A DNA stretch of 62,084 nt from an uncultured Acidobacteriota bacterium (lineage in GTDB: Bacteria; Acidobacteriota; Thermoanaerobaculia; Gp7-AA8). The stretch's first letter is position 1, and each line of letters starts with the position of its first letter. This document shows, piece after piece, positions 8,148 through 16,802 of this stretch. The stretch is taken from NCBI GenBank assembly GCA_937870635.1, contig CALMZP010000098.1:1-62084 (forward strand), written 5' to 3'. The notes beneath the pieces are model-generated. The model was not told the origin of the DNA. It searched no databases and was given only the letters and a program-made list of their open reading frames with translations. The position numbers were made by a program, and so were the translations under genes.

Positions 8148-8426
8148 GTGAACCCGCTGTTGGTCGAAGCCATCGGCTGGGTCAGCTCGGCCATCCTAGT
8201 CGTCACGATTGGCAAACAGGTTTTCAAGCAGTGGAATGACGACACCAGCAAGGGTGTGTCCACCTGGCTCTTCATCGGCCAGCTTGCGGCCTCGAGCGGC
8301 TTCCTCATCTACAGCATGCTCGTCCGCAACTGGGTGTTCGTCGCGACGAACGCGCTGATGGTGGTCAACGGTCTGCTGGGCTACGCGATTACGGCCCGCC
8401 ACCGGCGCCGGCGGACCGCGGGATAA
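8148..8426 (+). CDS. SemiSWEET/PQ-loop small transporter-like protein
   Basis: 92 residues from GTG 8148, one base after the previous stop. It has three hydrophobic helices with a PQ-loop-like turn (QVFKQWNDDTSKGVSTWLF), then SGFLIYSMLVRNWVFVATNALMVVNGLLG in the third-helix region, and a basic tail RHRRRR. Size and helix count match bacterial SemiSWEETs (MtN3/saliva family), which act as dimers moving small sugars. The substrate is not predictable. Confidence 0.7.
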   Translation: MNPLLVEAIGWVSSAILVVTIGKQVFKQWNDDTSKGVSTWLFIGQLAASSGFLIYSMLVRNWVFVATNALMVVNGLLGYAITARHRRRRTAG

Positions 8427-8437
8427 ACTTCCCGCGC

Positions 8438-9298
8438 TTGCAGGATCGCCAGAAGGGCCTTCTCCTCATCGTGGCCACGGCGCTGCTCTGGTCGAGCGGC
8501 GGCATCGGAATCAAGGCCGTCGAGGACGCGCCGCTGAAGGTCACCTTCTATCGCTCGCTCTTCGCCGCCATCGCCCTGTTTCTCCTGTTCGGGCCGAAAG
8601 TGTGGGCGCGGCGGACGTGGAAGTCGACTCCGGCGTTCGCAACCGCGATCATCAGCTATAGCGCCTGCCTCACGACGTTCGTCGTCGCCACGAAATGGAC
8701 GACGGCCGCGAACGCGATCTTCCTGCAGTATGCCGGCGTCGTCTGGGTCCTCTTGCTGGCTCCGATCGTCATCGGTGAGGTGATGCGGAAGCACGACGTG
8801 ATCGCCATCGCCGTGGCGCTGGCCGGGATGGCGCTCTTCTTCGTCGGGAAATTCGAAGCGCGGGGCATGAGCGGAAACCTCATGGCGCTGCTCTCCAGCG
8901 TCTTCTTCGCCGGCCTGATCCTCGCGTTGCGTTTCGAGAACCGCGCCGCGCAATCGGCGATCACATGGGGAAACCTCGTCCTCGCTGCCGTTCTCCTCCC
9001 TTTCGTGGCGGGCGATCTTCGGCTTTCCATGAAATCGTTCCTGGTCCTGCTCTTTCTCGGCCTTTTTCAGATCGGTCTGGCGTACGTTCTCTTCGTTCGA
9101 GCTTTGAAGCACGTCACCGCGACGCAGGCGTCCCTCACGGGGATGATCGAGCCCGTCGCCAACCCCATCTGGGTCTTCCTCTTCGTCGGCGAACGCCCCT
9201 CCCTCTACGCCGTGGGAGGAGCCCTGGTCGTCATGGCCGCGATCGGCTGGCACAGCGTGGCCGCCACGCCGGCCGCGGACATGCCGCCACCGGACTAG
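8438..9298 (+). CDS. EamA/DMT-superfamily transporter
   Basis: 286 residues with about ten predicted membrane helices in two EamA repeats. The first begins GLLLIVATALLWSSGGIGIKA and the second near GNLMALLSSVFFAGLILALRFENR. A typical final repeat is ASLTGMIEPVANPIWVFLFVGERP. A TTG start at 8438 is used because no nearby in-frame ATG exists. TAAACT at 8424-8429 is a possible -10 eight bases before it. Substrate unknown; the family exports amino acids and metabolites. Confidence 0.82.
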   Translation: MQDRQKGLLLIVATALLWSSGGIGIKAVEDAPLKVTFYRSLFAAIALFLLFGPKVWARRTWKSTPAFATAIISYSACLTTFVVATKWTTAANAIFLQYAGVVWVLLLAPIVIGEVMRKHDVIAIAVALAGMALFFVGKFEARGMSGNLMALLSSVFFAGLILALRFENRAAQSAITWGNLVLAAVLLPFVAGDLRLSMKSFLVLLFLGLFQIGLAYVLFVRALKHVTATQASLTGMIEPVANPIWVFLFVGERPSLYAVGGALVVMAAIGWHSVAATPAADMPPPD

Positions 9299-9307
9299 GG
9301 GCCTTGG

Positions 9308-9503
9308 CCGTTAACCGTTAACCGTTAACCGTTAACCGTTAACCGTTAACCGTTAACCGTTAACCGCGGCGAGCGTACCCTTCCACGTCATCCTGAGGCG
9401 AAGCGCGGCGAAGGATCTCAAAATACGGAGATCGCGCATCTTGAGGCCCTTCGTGGGCACGATCCTCGCCAGCCGGGCGCCCGGTTAACGGTTAACGGTT
9501 AAC
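9308..9503. repeat. Heptamer inverted-repeat locus (CCGTTAA)8 ... (GGTTAAC)3
   Basis: Eight perfect CCGTTAA units at 9308-9363 face three inverse GGTTAAC units at 9483-9503. The roughly 120 bases between contain a TCATCCTGAG-type element. The array lies between the EamA gene and the aldehyde dehydrogenase gene, both on the plus strand. The arms can pair, so a hairpin is possible in DNA or RNA. Confidence 0.95.
9387..9416. repeat. TCATCCTGAG...GAAGGATC dispersed element, copy 1
   Basis: GTCATCCTGAGGCGAAG, then CGGCGAAGGATCT, nested inside the heptamer locus. Relatives lie at 19019, 21397 and 32091. Confidence 0.8.
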
Positions 9504-9537
9504 GGTCACGGCCCGGCCATTGCACCGCACGGCGTCC

Positions 9538-10926
9538 ATGGCGGTGATGTTCGACGTGATCGAGCCCGCGACCGGCGAGCGCCTCGCCTCCGTGCCGGAA
9601 GCGGAGCGCCACGACGTCGACCGTGCCGTCGCTGCCGCGGAGCGCGCCTTTCGTTCCGGCGACTGGCCGAAAATCAATTCACGCGACCGAGGACGGCTCC
9701 TGTTCCGCCTCGCCGCGCTGATCCGCGAGAACGCCGACGAGCTGGCGCAGCTCGAATCGCGAAACGTCGGCAAACCGATTCGCGATTCGCGCGATGAAGT
9801 CGGCCTGGCCGCGAACTGTCTCGAGTATTACGGCGGCGCGACGAACAAGATCACAGGACAGACGATCCCCGGGGCCGCGCCGGGCGTGCTCATGACCTTC
9901 CGCGAGCCGCTCGGCGTCTGCGGCGTCATCGTCCCCTGGAACTTCCCGGTCGCCATCACTTCCTGGAAGGTTGCGCCCGCGCTGGCCATGGGAAACACCG
10001 TCGTTCTCAAGCCCGCGGAGCAGACTCCGCTCACCGCGCTGCGTCTCGCAGAGCTGGCGCGCGAAGCAGGTTTCCCCGAGGGGGTGTTCACGGTGCTCAC
10101 GGGGGCAGGCTCGGTCGCGGGAGATGCGCTCATCCGCCACCCGCTCGTGCGCAAGATCGGCTTCACCGGCTCAACCGAGATCGGATCGCGTGTGATGCGT
10201 ATCGCCGCGGATGACATCAAGCGCGTCACCCTGGAGCTCGGCGGAAAATCCGCGAATGTCATCTTCGAAGATTGCGACTTCGACCGCGCCGTCGCCTCCG
10301 CCGTCTCCTCCTCCCTCGGCAACGCAGGACAGGATTGCTGCGCGCGCAGCCGGGTGCTCGTCCAGCGATCGATCTACGACCGATTCTCGAAAGCGATCGT
10401 CGAAGGCTTTCAACGCGTGCAGGTCGGCGATCCGCTCGCCGATGCGACGGAGATGGGACCCCTCGTCACCACCGCGCACCGCGCACGCGTCATGGAGTAC
10501 ATCCAAGCCGGCAGGGATGAAGGAGCCACCATCGCGACGGGCGGGCAATCTCGCGAAGGCGCGGGAAGCTACCTCGAACCGACGGTCTTCCTCGACGCCC
10601 GTCCCGACATGAAGATCGTGCGGGAGGAAATTTTTGGTCCCGTCGTGGCGGTGATGCCGTTCGATGACGAAGCCGCGGCGATCGCGATGGCCAACGACAG
10701 TCAATACGGCCTGTCGGGCTCGATCTGGACACGCGACCTGGGGCGGGCCATGCGCGTCGCCCGGGCGATCCAGACCGGCAATCTATCGATCAACTCCGGG
10801 AGCAGCGTCCATCTCGAAGCTCCCTTCGGCGGTGTCAAACAGAGCGGCCTCGGTCGCGAGCTCGGACTGCAGGCGCTCGAGCATTACTCCGAATGGAAGA
10901 CGATCTACATCGATGTAAGCGAGTGA
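9538..10926 (+). CDS. NAD(P)-dependent aldehyde dehydrogenase
   Basis: Oxidises an aldehyde to the acid. 462 residues from ATG 9538; TTG 9520 and ATG 9547 are alternatives, and no start has a strong ribosome site. Catalytic residues are in place: Asn135 in PWNFP, Glu233 in TLELGGKS and Cys267 in NAGQDC. Four bases separate it from a glutamine-synthetase-like ligase and then an SDR. That context suggests an aldehyde arising from a gamma-glutamylated amine (PuuC-like role). This is inference; betaine-aldehyde type enzymes look similar. Confidence 0.9.
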   Translation: MAVMFDVIEPATGERLASVPEAERHDVDRAVAAAERAFRSGDWPKINSRDRGRLLFRLAALIRENADELAQLESRNVGKPIRDSRDEVGLAANCLEYYGGATNKITGQTIPGAAPGVLMTFREPLGVCGVIVPWNFPVAITSWKVAPALAMGNTVVLKPAEQTPLTALRLAELAREAGFPEGVFTVLTGAGSVAGDALIRHPLVRKIGFTGSTEIGSRVMRIAADDIKRVTLELGGKSANVIFEDCDFDRAVASAVSSSLGNAGQDCCARSRVLVQRSIYDRFSKAIVEGFQRVQVGDPLADATEMGPLVTTAHRARVMEYIQAGRDEGATIATGGQSREGAGSYLEPTVFLDARPDMKIVREEIFGPVVAVMPFDDEAAAIAMANDSQYGLSGSIWTRDLGRAMRVARAIQTGNLSINSGSSVHLEAPFGGVKQSGLGRELGLQALEHYSEWKTIYIDVSE

Positions 10927-10930
10927 AAGC

Positions 10931-12307
10931 ATGCCGGGACGAGTCGACGTCGAAACGCTGAAGCGGATGGTCTCTGACGGGGACATCGACACGATCATCG
11001 CCGCCTTCCCCGACATGTACGGCCGTCTGGTGGGCAAACGATTCACCGCGCAGTATTTCGTGGAGGACGTCATCGAGAACGGAATGCACGCGTGCGATTA
11101 CCTCCTCGCGTGCGACATGGAGATGGACCCCGTCCCCGGCTACGCGTTCACGAGCTGGGCGAAAGGCTACGGCGACTTCCGCCCCCTCCCCGACTTCGAA
11201 ACGATGCGCGTCGCCTCGTGGCACGAGAAGACGGCGCTCGTCCTCTGTGACATTTTTTATGACGGCCGGGACGAGCTCGTTCCGTTCGCGCCGCGCAGCA
11301 TCCTCCGCCGCCAGGTCGATCGCGCCGCCAGCCAGGGCTACAAGGCGTTCGGCGCGTCGGAGCTCGAGCTCTACGTCTTCAAGGACTCGTTCGAGGCGGT
11401 GGCGGAGAAGCGCTTCGTGAACCTCGAGCCGATCGGAAAGATCATCGAGGACTATCACATCCTCCAGAGCTCGAAGGAAGAGTTCCTCATCGGCACCATC
11501 CGCTCGCACCTCGAGCGATCAGGAATTCCCGTCGAATCGTCGAAGGGCGAATGGGGACCGGGACAGCAGGAGATCGGCCTCCGCTACGCCGAGCTCGTGG
11601 AGATGGCCGACCGCCACACGATCTACAAACATGCCGCGAAAGAGATCGCCTGGGCCACCGGCAACGCGATCACCTTCATGGCGAAATGGGACGAGCGCTA
11701 CGCGGGCTCGAGCTGCCACATCCATATGAGCCTCTCCAACGCCAGCTCGGGCCACCCGCTCTTCGCCGGCAAAGAGACTCTCGGTCCCGCCAAGTGCTCC
11801 GAGACCTTCCGCTGGTTCCTCGGAGGATGGATGGCTCACATTCGCGAGTCCTTCGCCTTCTACGCTCCCTATCCAGCCTCGTACAAACGCTACGTCCCCG
11901 GCTCGTTCGCTCCCACGGGCATCGCCTGGAGCTTCGACAACCGCACCGCGGGGTTCCGCATCGTCGGACATGGCCCGTCGCTGCGCATCGAGTGCCGCGC
12001 GGCCGGGGCCGACGCGAATCCGTATCTCGCCTTCGCTCTCGCTCTCGCCGCGGGACTCGACGGCATTGCCAACCGCATCGAGCCGCCCCCGGCGTTCGAA
12101 GGCGATGTCTATCAGGCGCGCGACCTGCCCCAGGTGCCGCACTCGCTCAACGAGGCGATCGATGCACTCGACAAGAGCAAATGGGCACGAGACGTCCTGG
12201 GCGAAGACGTCGTCGGCCATTACCTGCACTTCTTCAAGACGGAACAGAAAAAGTTCGACTCGGTCGTGACGGATTACGAACGCCGTCGCTATTTCGAGCA
12301 GGCCTGA
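10931..12307 (+). CDS. Glutamine synthetase-family gamma-glutamyl ligase
   Basis: 458 residues of GS catalytic fold: ASELELY in the metal site, GEWGPGQQEIGLR, the ATP/substrate stretch SSCHIHMSL, SFAPTGIAWSFDNRTAGFR and RIECRAAGADANPYLA. The match is closer to gamma-glutamylpolyamine or GlnA3/PuuA-like ligases than to housekeeping GlnA, which normally carries an adenylylation tyrosine motif not seen here. With aldehyde dehydrogenase before and SDR after, it probably starts an amine-degradation route by glutamylating an amine. The substrate is unproven. Confidence 0.82.
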   Translation: MPGRVDVETLKRMVSDGDIDTIIAAFPDMYGRLVGKRFTAQYFVEDVIENGMHACDYLLACDMEMDPVPGYAFTSWAKGYGDFRPLPDFETMRVASWHEKTALVLCDIFYDGRDELVPFAPRSILRRQVDRAASQGYKAFGASELELYVFKDSFEAVAEKRFVNLEPIGKIIEDYHILQSSKEEFLIGTIRSHLERSGIPVESSKGEWGPGQQEIGLRYAELVEMADRHTIYKHAAKEIAWATGNAITFMAKWDERYAGSSCHIHMSLSNASSGHPLFAGKETLGPAKCSETFRWFLGGWMAHIRESFAFYAPYPASYKRYVPGSFAPTGIAWSFDNRTAGFRIVGHGPSLRIECRAAGADANPYLAFALALAAGLDGIANRIEPPPAFEGDVYQARDLPQVPHSLNEAIDALDKSKWARDVLGEDVVGHYLHFFKTEQKKFDSVVTDYERRRYFEQA

Positions 12308-12321
12308 GCGGAGAACGAACA

Positions 12322-13086
12322 ATGCGTCTCAACGGCAAAGTGGCTCTCATCACCGGCGGAGGCAGCGGCATCGGCAAGGCGTCGTGCCTTCTATTCGCAC
12401 GTGAAGGGGCGAAAGTCGTCGTCGTCGACCTCAGGAAGGAAACCGCGGAAGCAACCGCGAAAGAGATCGGCTCGGCCGCGCGCGCCTTCGCCGCCGATGT
12501 CTCCAAAGCGAAGGACGCCGAGGGGATGGTGAGGTTTGCGGAGGAACAGTTCGGAAGGCTCGACATCGTTTTCAACAACGCCGGCGTCTTTCACCCCGAT
12601 GACGACTCGGTCACCAACACCAGCGAAGAAATCTGGGACATGGTGATCGACATCAACCTCAAGGGCGTCTTCCTCGGTTGCAAGTACGCGGTTCCCGCGC
12701 TGCTGCGAGCGGGGGGAGGATCGATCATCAACACCGCTTCCTTCGTCGCCGTGATGGGCGCGGCCACGCCGCAGATCGCCTACACCGCGAGCAAGGGCGG
12801 CGTTCTGGCGATGACGCGCGAGATCGCGGTCGAGTTCGCGCGCAAGAACATCCGCGCCAATGCGCTCTGTCCCGGACCGGTGGAGACGCCGCTCCTCCAG
12901 GAGCTGCTGTCCGATCCGGCGCGCCGCCAGCGCCGCCTCGTCCACATCCCGCCCGGCCGTTTCGGCAAGGCGGAGGAGATGGCCAACGCGGCGCTGTTTC
13001 TGGCGAGCGACGAGTCGTCGTTCGTGAACGGATCGACGTTCCTCGTGGACGGCGGGATCACCGCGGCATACGTGACGCCGGAATGA
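12322..13086 (+). CDS. Short-chain dehydrogenase/reductase
   Basis: A classical SDR of 254 residues: NAD(P) motif TGGGSGIG at 11-18, NNAG near 87, Ser in NTASF and YTASK catalytic pair, C-terminal LVDGGITAAYV. GGAG lies upstream of the ATG, 14 bases after the ligase gene. It ends the three-gene plus-strand set; its substrate is presumably an alcohol or carbonyl of the same pathway. Confidence 0.87.
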   Translation: MRLNGKVALITGGGSGIGKASCLLFAREGAKVVVVDLRKETAEATAKEIGSAARAFAADVSKAKDAEGMVRFAEEQFGRLDIVFNNAGVFHPDDDSVTNTSEEIWDMVIDINLKGVFLGCKYAVPALLRAGGGSIINTASFVAVMGAATPQIAYTASKGGVLAMTREIAVEFARKNIRANALCPGPVETPLLQELLSDPARRQRRLVHIPPGRFGKAEEMANAALFLASDESSFVNGSTFLVDGGITAAYVTPE

Positions 13087-13090
13087 TTCA

Positions 13091-13152
13091 ATTTTGGATT
13101 TTGGATTTTGGATTTTGGATTGATCAGAAATCCAAAATCCAAAATCCAAAAT
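13091..13152. repeat. Heptamer inverted repeat (ATTTTGG)4 ... (CCAAAAT)3
   Basis: Four perfect ATTTTGG units at 13091-13118, a 13-base loop, and three perfect CCAAAAT units at 13132-13152. It fills the gap between the convergent SDR and DUF4097 genes and could serve as a bidirectional terminator-like hairpin. Confidence 0.95.
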
Positions 13153-13156
13153 GAGG

Positions 13157-13957
13157 TCAGCTCTTCGCTGATCCGCGGCTCGACTGGATCTCGATCCCGC
13201 CGTTGGTCGTGCGCAGCCGGATCTCCGGGCCGCCGCCGTTGAGCGTGCCCTTGATCGAGGTGCGGCTCATGCGCGTCGTGGAGAGCGGCAGGTCGCTCCG
13301 CACAGAACCGTTGGTGGTCGAAGCATTGATGTCCGCCGAGAGGCCGGCGGGCACCGAAAGCGTGATGCGGCCGTTGGTCGTCTCGAAGTTCATGTCCTTG
13401 CCGGGGATGACCGAGAGAAGCTCGACATCGATGCCGCCGTTGGTCGTGGAAGCGTCCACCGCGCCGGAGCAGTTCGACACTTCGATCTTGCCGTTCGTCG
13501 TGTCGAGGTCGATCTTGCCGCTGACGTCGCGCAGGCGGATGGCGCCGTTCACGGTGTCGGCCGAGACATTCATCGACCGCGGAACGCTGATCTCGTACCT
13601 GACCTGCGCATTGACGTCTTTTCCGAAGATCATGCCGAAGAAGTCGAGGTCGTTCTTCTTCGGATAGATCGTGTCGATCTCGAGGGCGCGGTCGGTCTGG
13701 CGGATCTCGACCTTCAGCGCGCGGAGCGCCTGCTGGCCGGCGTCGCGATCGCGCGAGCTCACCTTCTTGGTGGCGATGACCCGGACGCGCGGCTGATCCC
13801 ACCCGGAGATGGTGATGCTGCCGTTCACGTTCTCGATCTCGAACTCCGTTCCCGGCCGGACGTTGAAGGACTTATCGATGGTCTCGGTCAGGTCGTCGCC
13901 CGCATAGGCGACGGCCGACATGGCGAGGGCAAGAATGAAGATGGCGGCTTTACGCAT
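13157..13957 (-). CDS. DUF4097-family secreted beta-repeat protein
   Basis: 266 residues with a Sec signal peptide (MRKAAIFILALAMSAVAYAGDD, cleavage after AYA). The mature part is a ladder of short beta repeats carrying TVNG/TTNG turns about every 18-22 residues (VNGSITI, VNGAIRL, TTNGKIEV, TTNGGIDV, TTNGRITL, TTNGSVRS, TTNGGIEI), as in DUF4097/adhesin-like beta-solenoids. AGGAGAG lies eight bases before the ATG. Likely periplasmic or surface; molecular role unknown. Confidence 0.85.
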   Translation of the reverse strand: MRKAAIFILALAMSAVAYAGDDLTETIDKSFNVRPGTEFEIENVNGSITISGWDQPRVRVIATKKVSSRDRDAGQQALRALKVEIRQTDRALEIDTIYPKKNDLDFFGMIFGKDVNAQVRYEISVPRSMNVSADTVNGAIRLRDVSGKIDLDTTNGKIEVSNCSGAVDASTTNGGIDVELLSVIPGKDMNFETTNGRITLSVPAGLSADINASTTNGSVRSDLPLSTTRMSRTSIKGTLNGGGPEIRLRTTNGGIEIQSSRGSAKS

Positions 13958-14047
13958 GCTGAAGTCTCTCCTGGTGGATTCCGATACGGAGCGGGAGCGA
14001 AAGGGTTGCAGATCGTCACAAACCTGGAGTGCGGCAGCTTGTCTTGT

Positions 14048-14072
14048 CGCGGGCGAGGTCGCCCGCGCTCCA
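14048..14072. repeat. REP-like palindrome, copy A
   Basis: CGCGGGCGAGGTCGCCCGCG followed by CTCCA, immediately upstream of the -10-like box of the M28 peptidase gene. Confidence 0.9.
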
Positions 14073-14073
14073 C

Positions 14074-14079
14074 TACAAT
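14074..14079 (+). promoter_or_regulatory. Candidate -10 element for the M28 peptidase
   Basis: TACAAT ends 6 bases before the ATG at 14086, a spacing that would place the transcript start on or next to the start codon. The -35 region is occupied by the REP palindrome and has no TTGACA-like word. Confidence 0.45.
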
Positions 14080-14085
14080 CCGAGG

Positions 14086-16068
14086 ATGCCGCACCGCCAT
14101 CTCGTTCTGGTCATTGGTCTTCTTGTCCTCCTCCTGACCCTGATCGCGTGGCGGCTCCGCGGTCCAAATCCCCTTCCGACCGACGCTCCCTCCGACCGAT
14201 TCTCAGCTGCCCGCGCGGTCGCGATCCTCGGCGAGCTGCTTCGCGAGGGCAGGCCGCATCCCGTCGGCACCCCGCTCAACCGCACCATCCGCCGGCGGAT
14301 CGAAGCCCGCTTCCGTTCCCTCGGCTACACGGCGGAAGTCCAGCGCCAGTTCGTCTGCAACGCCACGCCTACCTGCGCAACGGTCGAGAACGTGCTAGCC
14401 TCGCCGCCGGCAAGCGCCGGGCCGTGGGTCCTCCTCGTTTCCCACTACGATTCGGTTGGCGCCGGTCCCGGCGCCTCCGACGACGGCGCGGGCACGGCCG
14501 CGCTGATGGAGGTGGCCCGGGCGCTGGGACGGCCTTCGAACGTGGCGTTTCTCGTGACCGACGGTGAAGAGGCGGGACTGCTCGGCGCGGAGGCATTCGT
14601 GACGTCGCCGTGGAAGGACCGGGTGGCGGTCGTGGTCAACGTCGAGTACCGCGGCACGTCCGGGCCGTCGTTTCTTTTCGAGACGAGCCGCGGAAACGCC
14701 GGCCTCATCCCGGTCATGCGGGCCATGGCGAGGCCGGCGGCAAGCTCACTCTTCTACACGATCTACGAGATGCTGCCGAACGACACCGACGTCAGCGTGT
14801 TCAAGAAGGCCGGTCTGGCGGCGCTGAACTTCGGCGCGATCGGCGACGTTCACTGGTATCACACCCCGCTCGACGACCTCGCGCACGTGGATCCGCGGAC
14901 GATGCAGCACCACGGCGACAACCTCCTCGCGGTCACGCAGGCACTGCAGCGCGGATTCGCACGCACGGATCACAACGCGACGTTTTTTGACGTGCTCAAT
15001 CTCTACCTGATCGCGTGGCCGGAGCGATGGACCCTGTGGATTGCGATTGGTAGCCTGCTCGTGCTGCTCGTCGGGATGCGCGGCCTCTCCTGGCGGACAG
15101 TTCTCGCTGGCGCTGCGCTCTCGATGGCCGCTGTCCTGATCGCGGCGATCGTCGGAGCCGGATCGTCATACGTCGCGCACGGCCGCGCAGGATCAGCCTC
15201 ACGGCTCGCGACGCCCGAACCTGTGCTGATCGCCATGTGGCTCGCCGGGATCGCCGCGGCAATCCTGGCATTCAGCATGGCCCGAACCAGCGATCGCCGC
15301 GGCCTCTTCGCGGGTGCAGGACTCGTGTGGAACTTCGTGGCCGCAGCGGCCGCGATCAGACTGCCCGGCACGGCGTTTCTCTTCCTCGTCCCGGCGGCAG
15401 CGTTTGCACTGTGTGTCGCCGCCAGAGCCGTGCAACCCGTGGTTGCCGCGGTCATTACCTCGATCGCAGCAGCGTCCGTGCTTTTCCCGCTCGCGCTCTT
15501 TCTTTATTCAGCTCTGGGGAAGACGAGCCTGATCGGTATCGCGGTCATCGTGGCCCTGGTGTTCACGACGGTCATTCCATGGATGGAGCCGCGCCGCTTC
15601 GGGCTCGGCGCCGCTGTCGCTGCGGTGGCCGTCGCCGCTTCGGCAATCACTCTCGCCTTCCCTGTGTACAACGCGGAGCGTCCGCAGCGGCGCTCCATCG
15701 ACCATGAGCTCCCCTCACCGACAGTCAGCGCGACAGTCAACCGCAACGGCGATCTCGTGACCGTTCGACTCGCGTCACGACGCGCAGCGGACCGGCTGAT
15801 GCTCGACTTCAGCGACCGCGTCGACGTCCTGCGCGTCAACGGCGTCGAGCCAGCCGCGCCGAATCGCCCGCGCGCCAGTGCCAGGCGCGGCGTGACGGTC
15901 TACTCGAACGAGGCCCTGGTCGAAGTCCGTGCGCAGCAGGGCGTGGAGTTCACCGCCACCGACCTCACCTACGGCCTGCCGGACGGCCGGAAACGAGACG
16001 ACGACGGCTCCGTGCCGTCCCATCGCGGCGATGTGACGTTGAGCCAGATGAAGGGAAAGTTGCCTTGA
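14086..16068 (+). CDS. M28-family membrane metallopeptidase
   Basis: 660 residues. An N-terminal anchor (about 5-22) is followed by an aminopeptidase domain with a di-zinc site: His120 in VSHYDSVG, Asp132 in GASDDGAG, Glu161-Glu162 in DGEEAGLLG, Glu187 in VNVEYRGTSGP and His259 in VHWYHTPLDD. From about residue 310 there are roughly eight membrane helices and a C-terminal extracytoplasmic domain, a layout like ER Fxna-type M28 enzymes. ATG 14086 is preferred over an upstream reading from 14029, because that extension would merely translate the REP palindrome. Confidence 0.87.
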   Translation: MPHRHLVLVIGLLVLLLTLIAWRLRGPNPLPTDAPSDRFSAARAVAILGELLREGRPHPVGTPLNRTIRRRIEARFRSLGYTAEVQRQFVCNATPTCATVENVLASPPASAGPWVLLVSHYDSVGAGPGASDDGAGTAALMEVARALGRPSNVAFLVTDGEEAGLLGAEAFVTSPWKDRVAVVVNVEYRGTSGPSFLFETSRGNAGLIPVMRAMARPAASSLFYTIYEMLPNDTDVSVFKKAGLAALNFGAIGDVHWYHTPLDDLAHVDPRTMQHHGDNLLAVTQALQRGFARTDHNATFFDVLNLYLIAWPERWTLWIAIGSLLVLLVGMRGLSWRTVLAGAALSMAAVLIAAIVGAGSSYVAHGRAGSASRLATPEPVLIAMWLAGIAAAILAFSMARTSDRRGLFAGAGLVWNFVAAAAAIRLPGTAFLFLVPAAAFALCVAARAVQPVVAAVITSIAAASVLFPLALFLYSALGKTSLIGIAVIVALVFTTVIPWMEPRRFGLGAAVAAVAVAASAITLAFPVYNAERPQRRSIDHELPSPTVSATVNRNGDLVTVRLASRRAADRLMLDFSDRVDVLRVNGVEPAAPNRPRASARRGVTVYSNEALVEVRAQQGVEFTATDLTYGLPDGRKRDDDGSVPSHRGDVTLSQMKGKLP

Positions 16069-16077
16069 GCGGAAAGT

Positions 16078-16144
16078 GACGTGGCGCCGGCTTCAGCCGG
16101 CGAGTCCTCGCGGAAAGGCCGCCGGCTGAAGCCGGCGCCACGTC
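16078..16144. repeat. Perfect 25-bp inverted repeat
   Basis: Arms at 16078-16102 and 16120-16144 are exact reverse complements (outer GACGTGGCGCC, inner TTCAGCCGGCG) with a 17-base loop. It lies between the convergent peptidase and rplQ genes. Each arm also contains the smaller palindrome GCCGGCTTCAGCCGGC or its relative. Confidence 0.95.
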
Positions 16145-16159
16145 AAGGCAGCGGAGGCC

Positions 16160-16193
16160 AAAAAAAAGCGCGGGCGAGATCGCCCGCGCTCCA
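16160..16193 (-). terminator. REP palindrome plus T8: terminator of the ribosomal operon
   Basis: Read on the minus strand, a perfect 10-bp stem (GCGCGGGCGA / TCGCCCGCGC, 16168-16189) is followed at once by eight T residues (16160-16167), 25 bases after the rplQ stop. This is the textbook form of an intrinsic terminator. The stem and flank (CTCCAC) are a copy of the dispersed REP-like family (copy B). Confidence 0.85.
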
Positions 16194-16213
16194 CATCTTT
16201 ACGAATGTGAAAC

Positions 16214-16789
16214 CTACTTGCTCTTCTTGGTGGACTTCTTTTTCGGCGCTGCTTCTTTAGCCTTTTTCTTCGCTGGCTTTTCGGCGGCTTCCTTCTTCGG
16301 GGCGGCCTTCTTCTTCGCCGGCTTCTTCTCCTCGGCCGCTTCTTCTCCGGCCTCGGTTTCGGTCGCCGCTTCTTTCTTCTTGCCGCGCGTCGGGGCTGCA
16401 GCGGCCGGTGCCGTCTTGGCCTCGGTCGCCAGTTCGTAGCCTACGAACTCGAGGATGGCCATCTCGGCGGCGTCACCGCGGCGCGCTCCGAGCTTGATGA
16501 TGCGGGTGTAACCGCCCGGACGCTCCGCGAAGCGGGGACCGAGGGTACCGAACAGCTTCGCCACCATGGCGTCGTCCTGAACCATCTTCGCGGCGTTGCG
16601 GCGGGCATGGACGCTGTCGTTCTTGCTGAGGGTGATCAGCTTCTCGATCAGGGGCCGGAGCTCTTTCGCTTTCGGCAGAGTCGTCACGATGCGCTCGTTG
16701 CCGATGAGCGACGCGAGCTGGTTGCGGAACATGGCCATGCGATGGCTGGATGTCCGCCCGAGCTTGCGATTCGCCATTCCGTGTCTCAT
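16214..16789 (-). CDS. rplQ: 50S ribosomal protein L17 with long basic tail
   Basis: Residues 1-125 are ordinary L17 ([20 protein letters not shown], then [27 protein letters not shown]). The family usually ends near 120-130. Here about 60 extra residues rich in Lys, Ala and Glu follow ([20 protein letters not shown] and similar), a histone H1-like low-complexity tail. It is the last gene of the superoperon, 13 bases after rpoA, directly before the terminator. Confidence 0.96.
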   Translation of the reverse strand: MRHGMANRKLGRTSSHRMAMFRNQLASLIGNERIVTTLPKAKELRPLIEKLITLSKNDSVHARRNAAKMVQDDAMVAKLFGTLGPRFAERPGGYTRIIKLGARRGDAAEMAILEFVGYELATEAKTAPAAAAPTRGKKKEAATETEAGEEAAEEKKPAKKKAAPKKEAAEKPAKKKAKEAAPKKKSTKKSK

Positions 16790-16802
16790 TTACTTTCCTT
16801 CC

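Noticed and set aside
9308-9503. CRISPR-like array of short repeats
   Set aside because: The 7-bp units are directly adjacent with no spacers and no cas gene is near.
11551-13086. A 511-residue plus-strand protein ending in the SDR
   Set aside because: The first half is an out-of-frame reading of the glutamine-synthetase-like gene; the SDR begins at ATG 12322 with a ribosome site.
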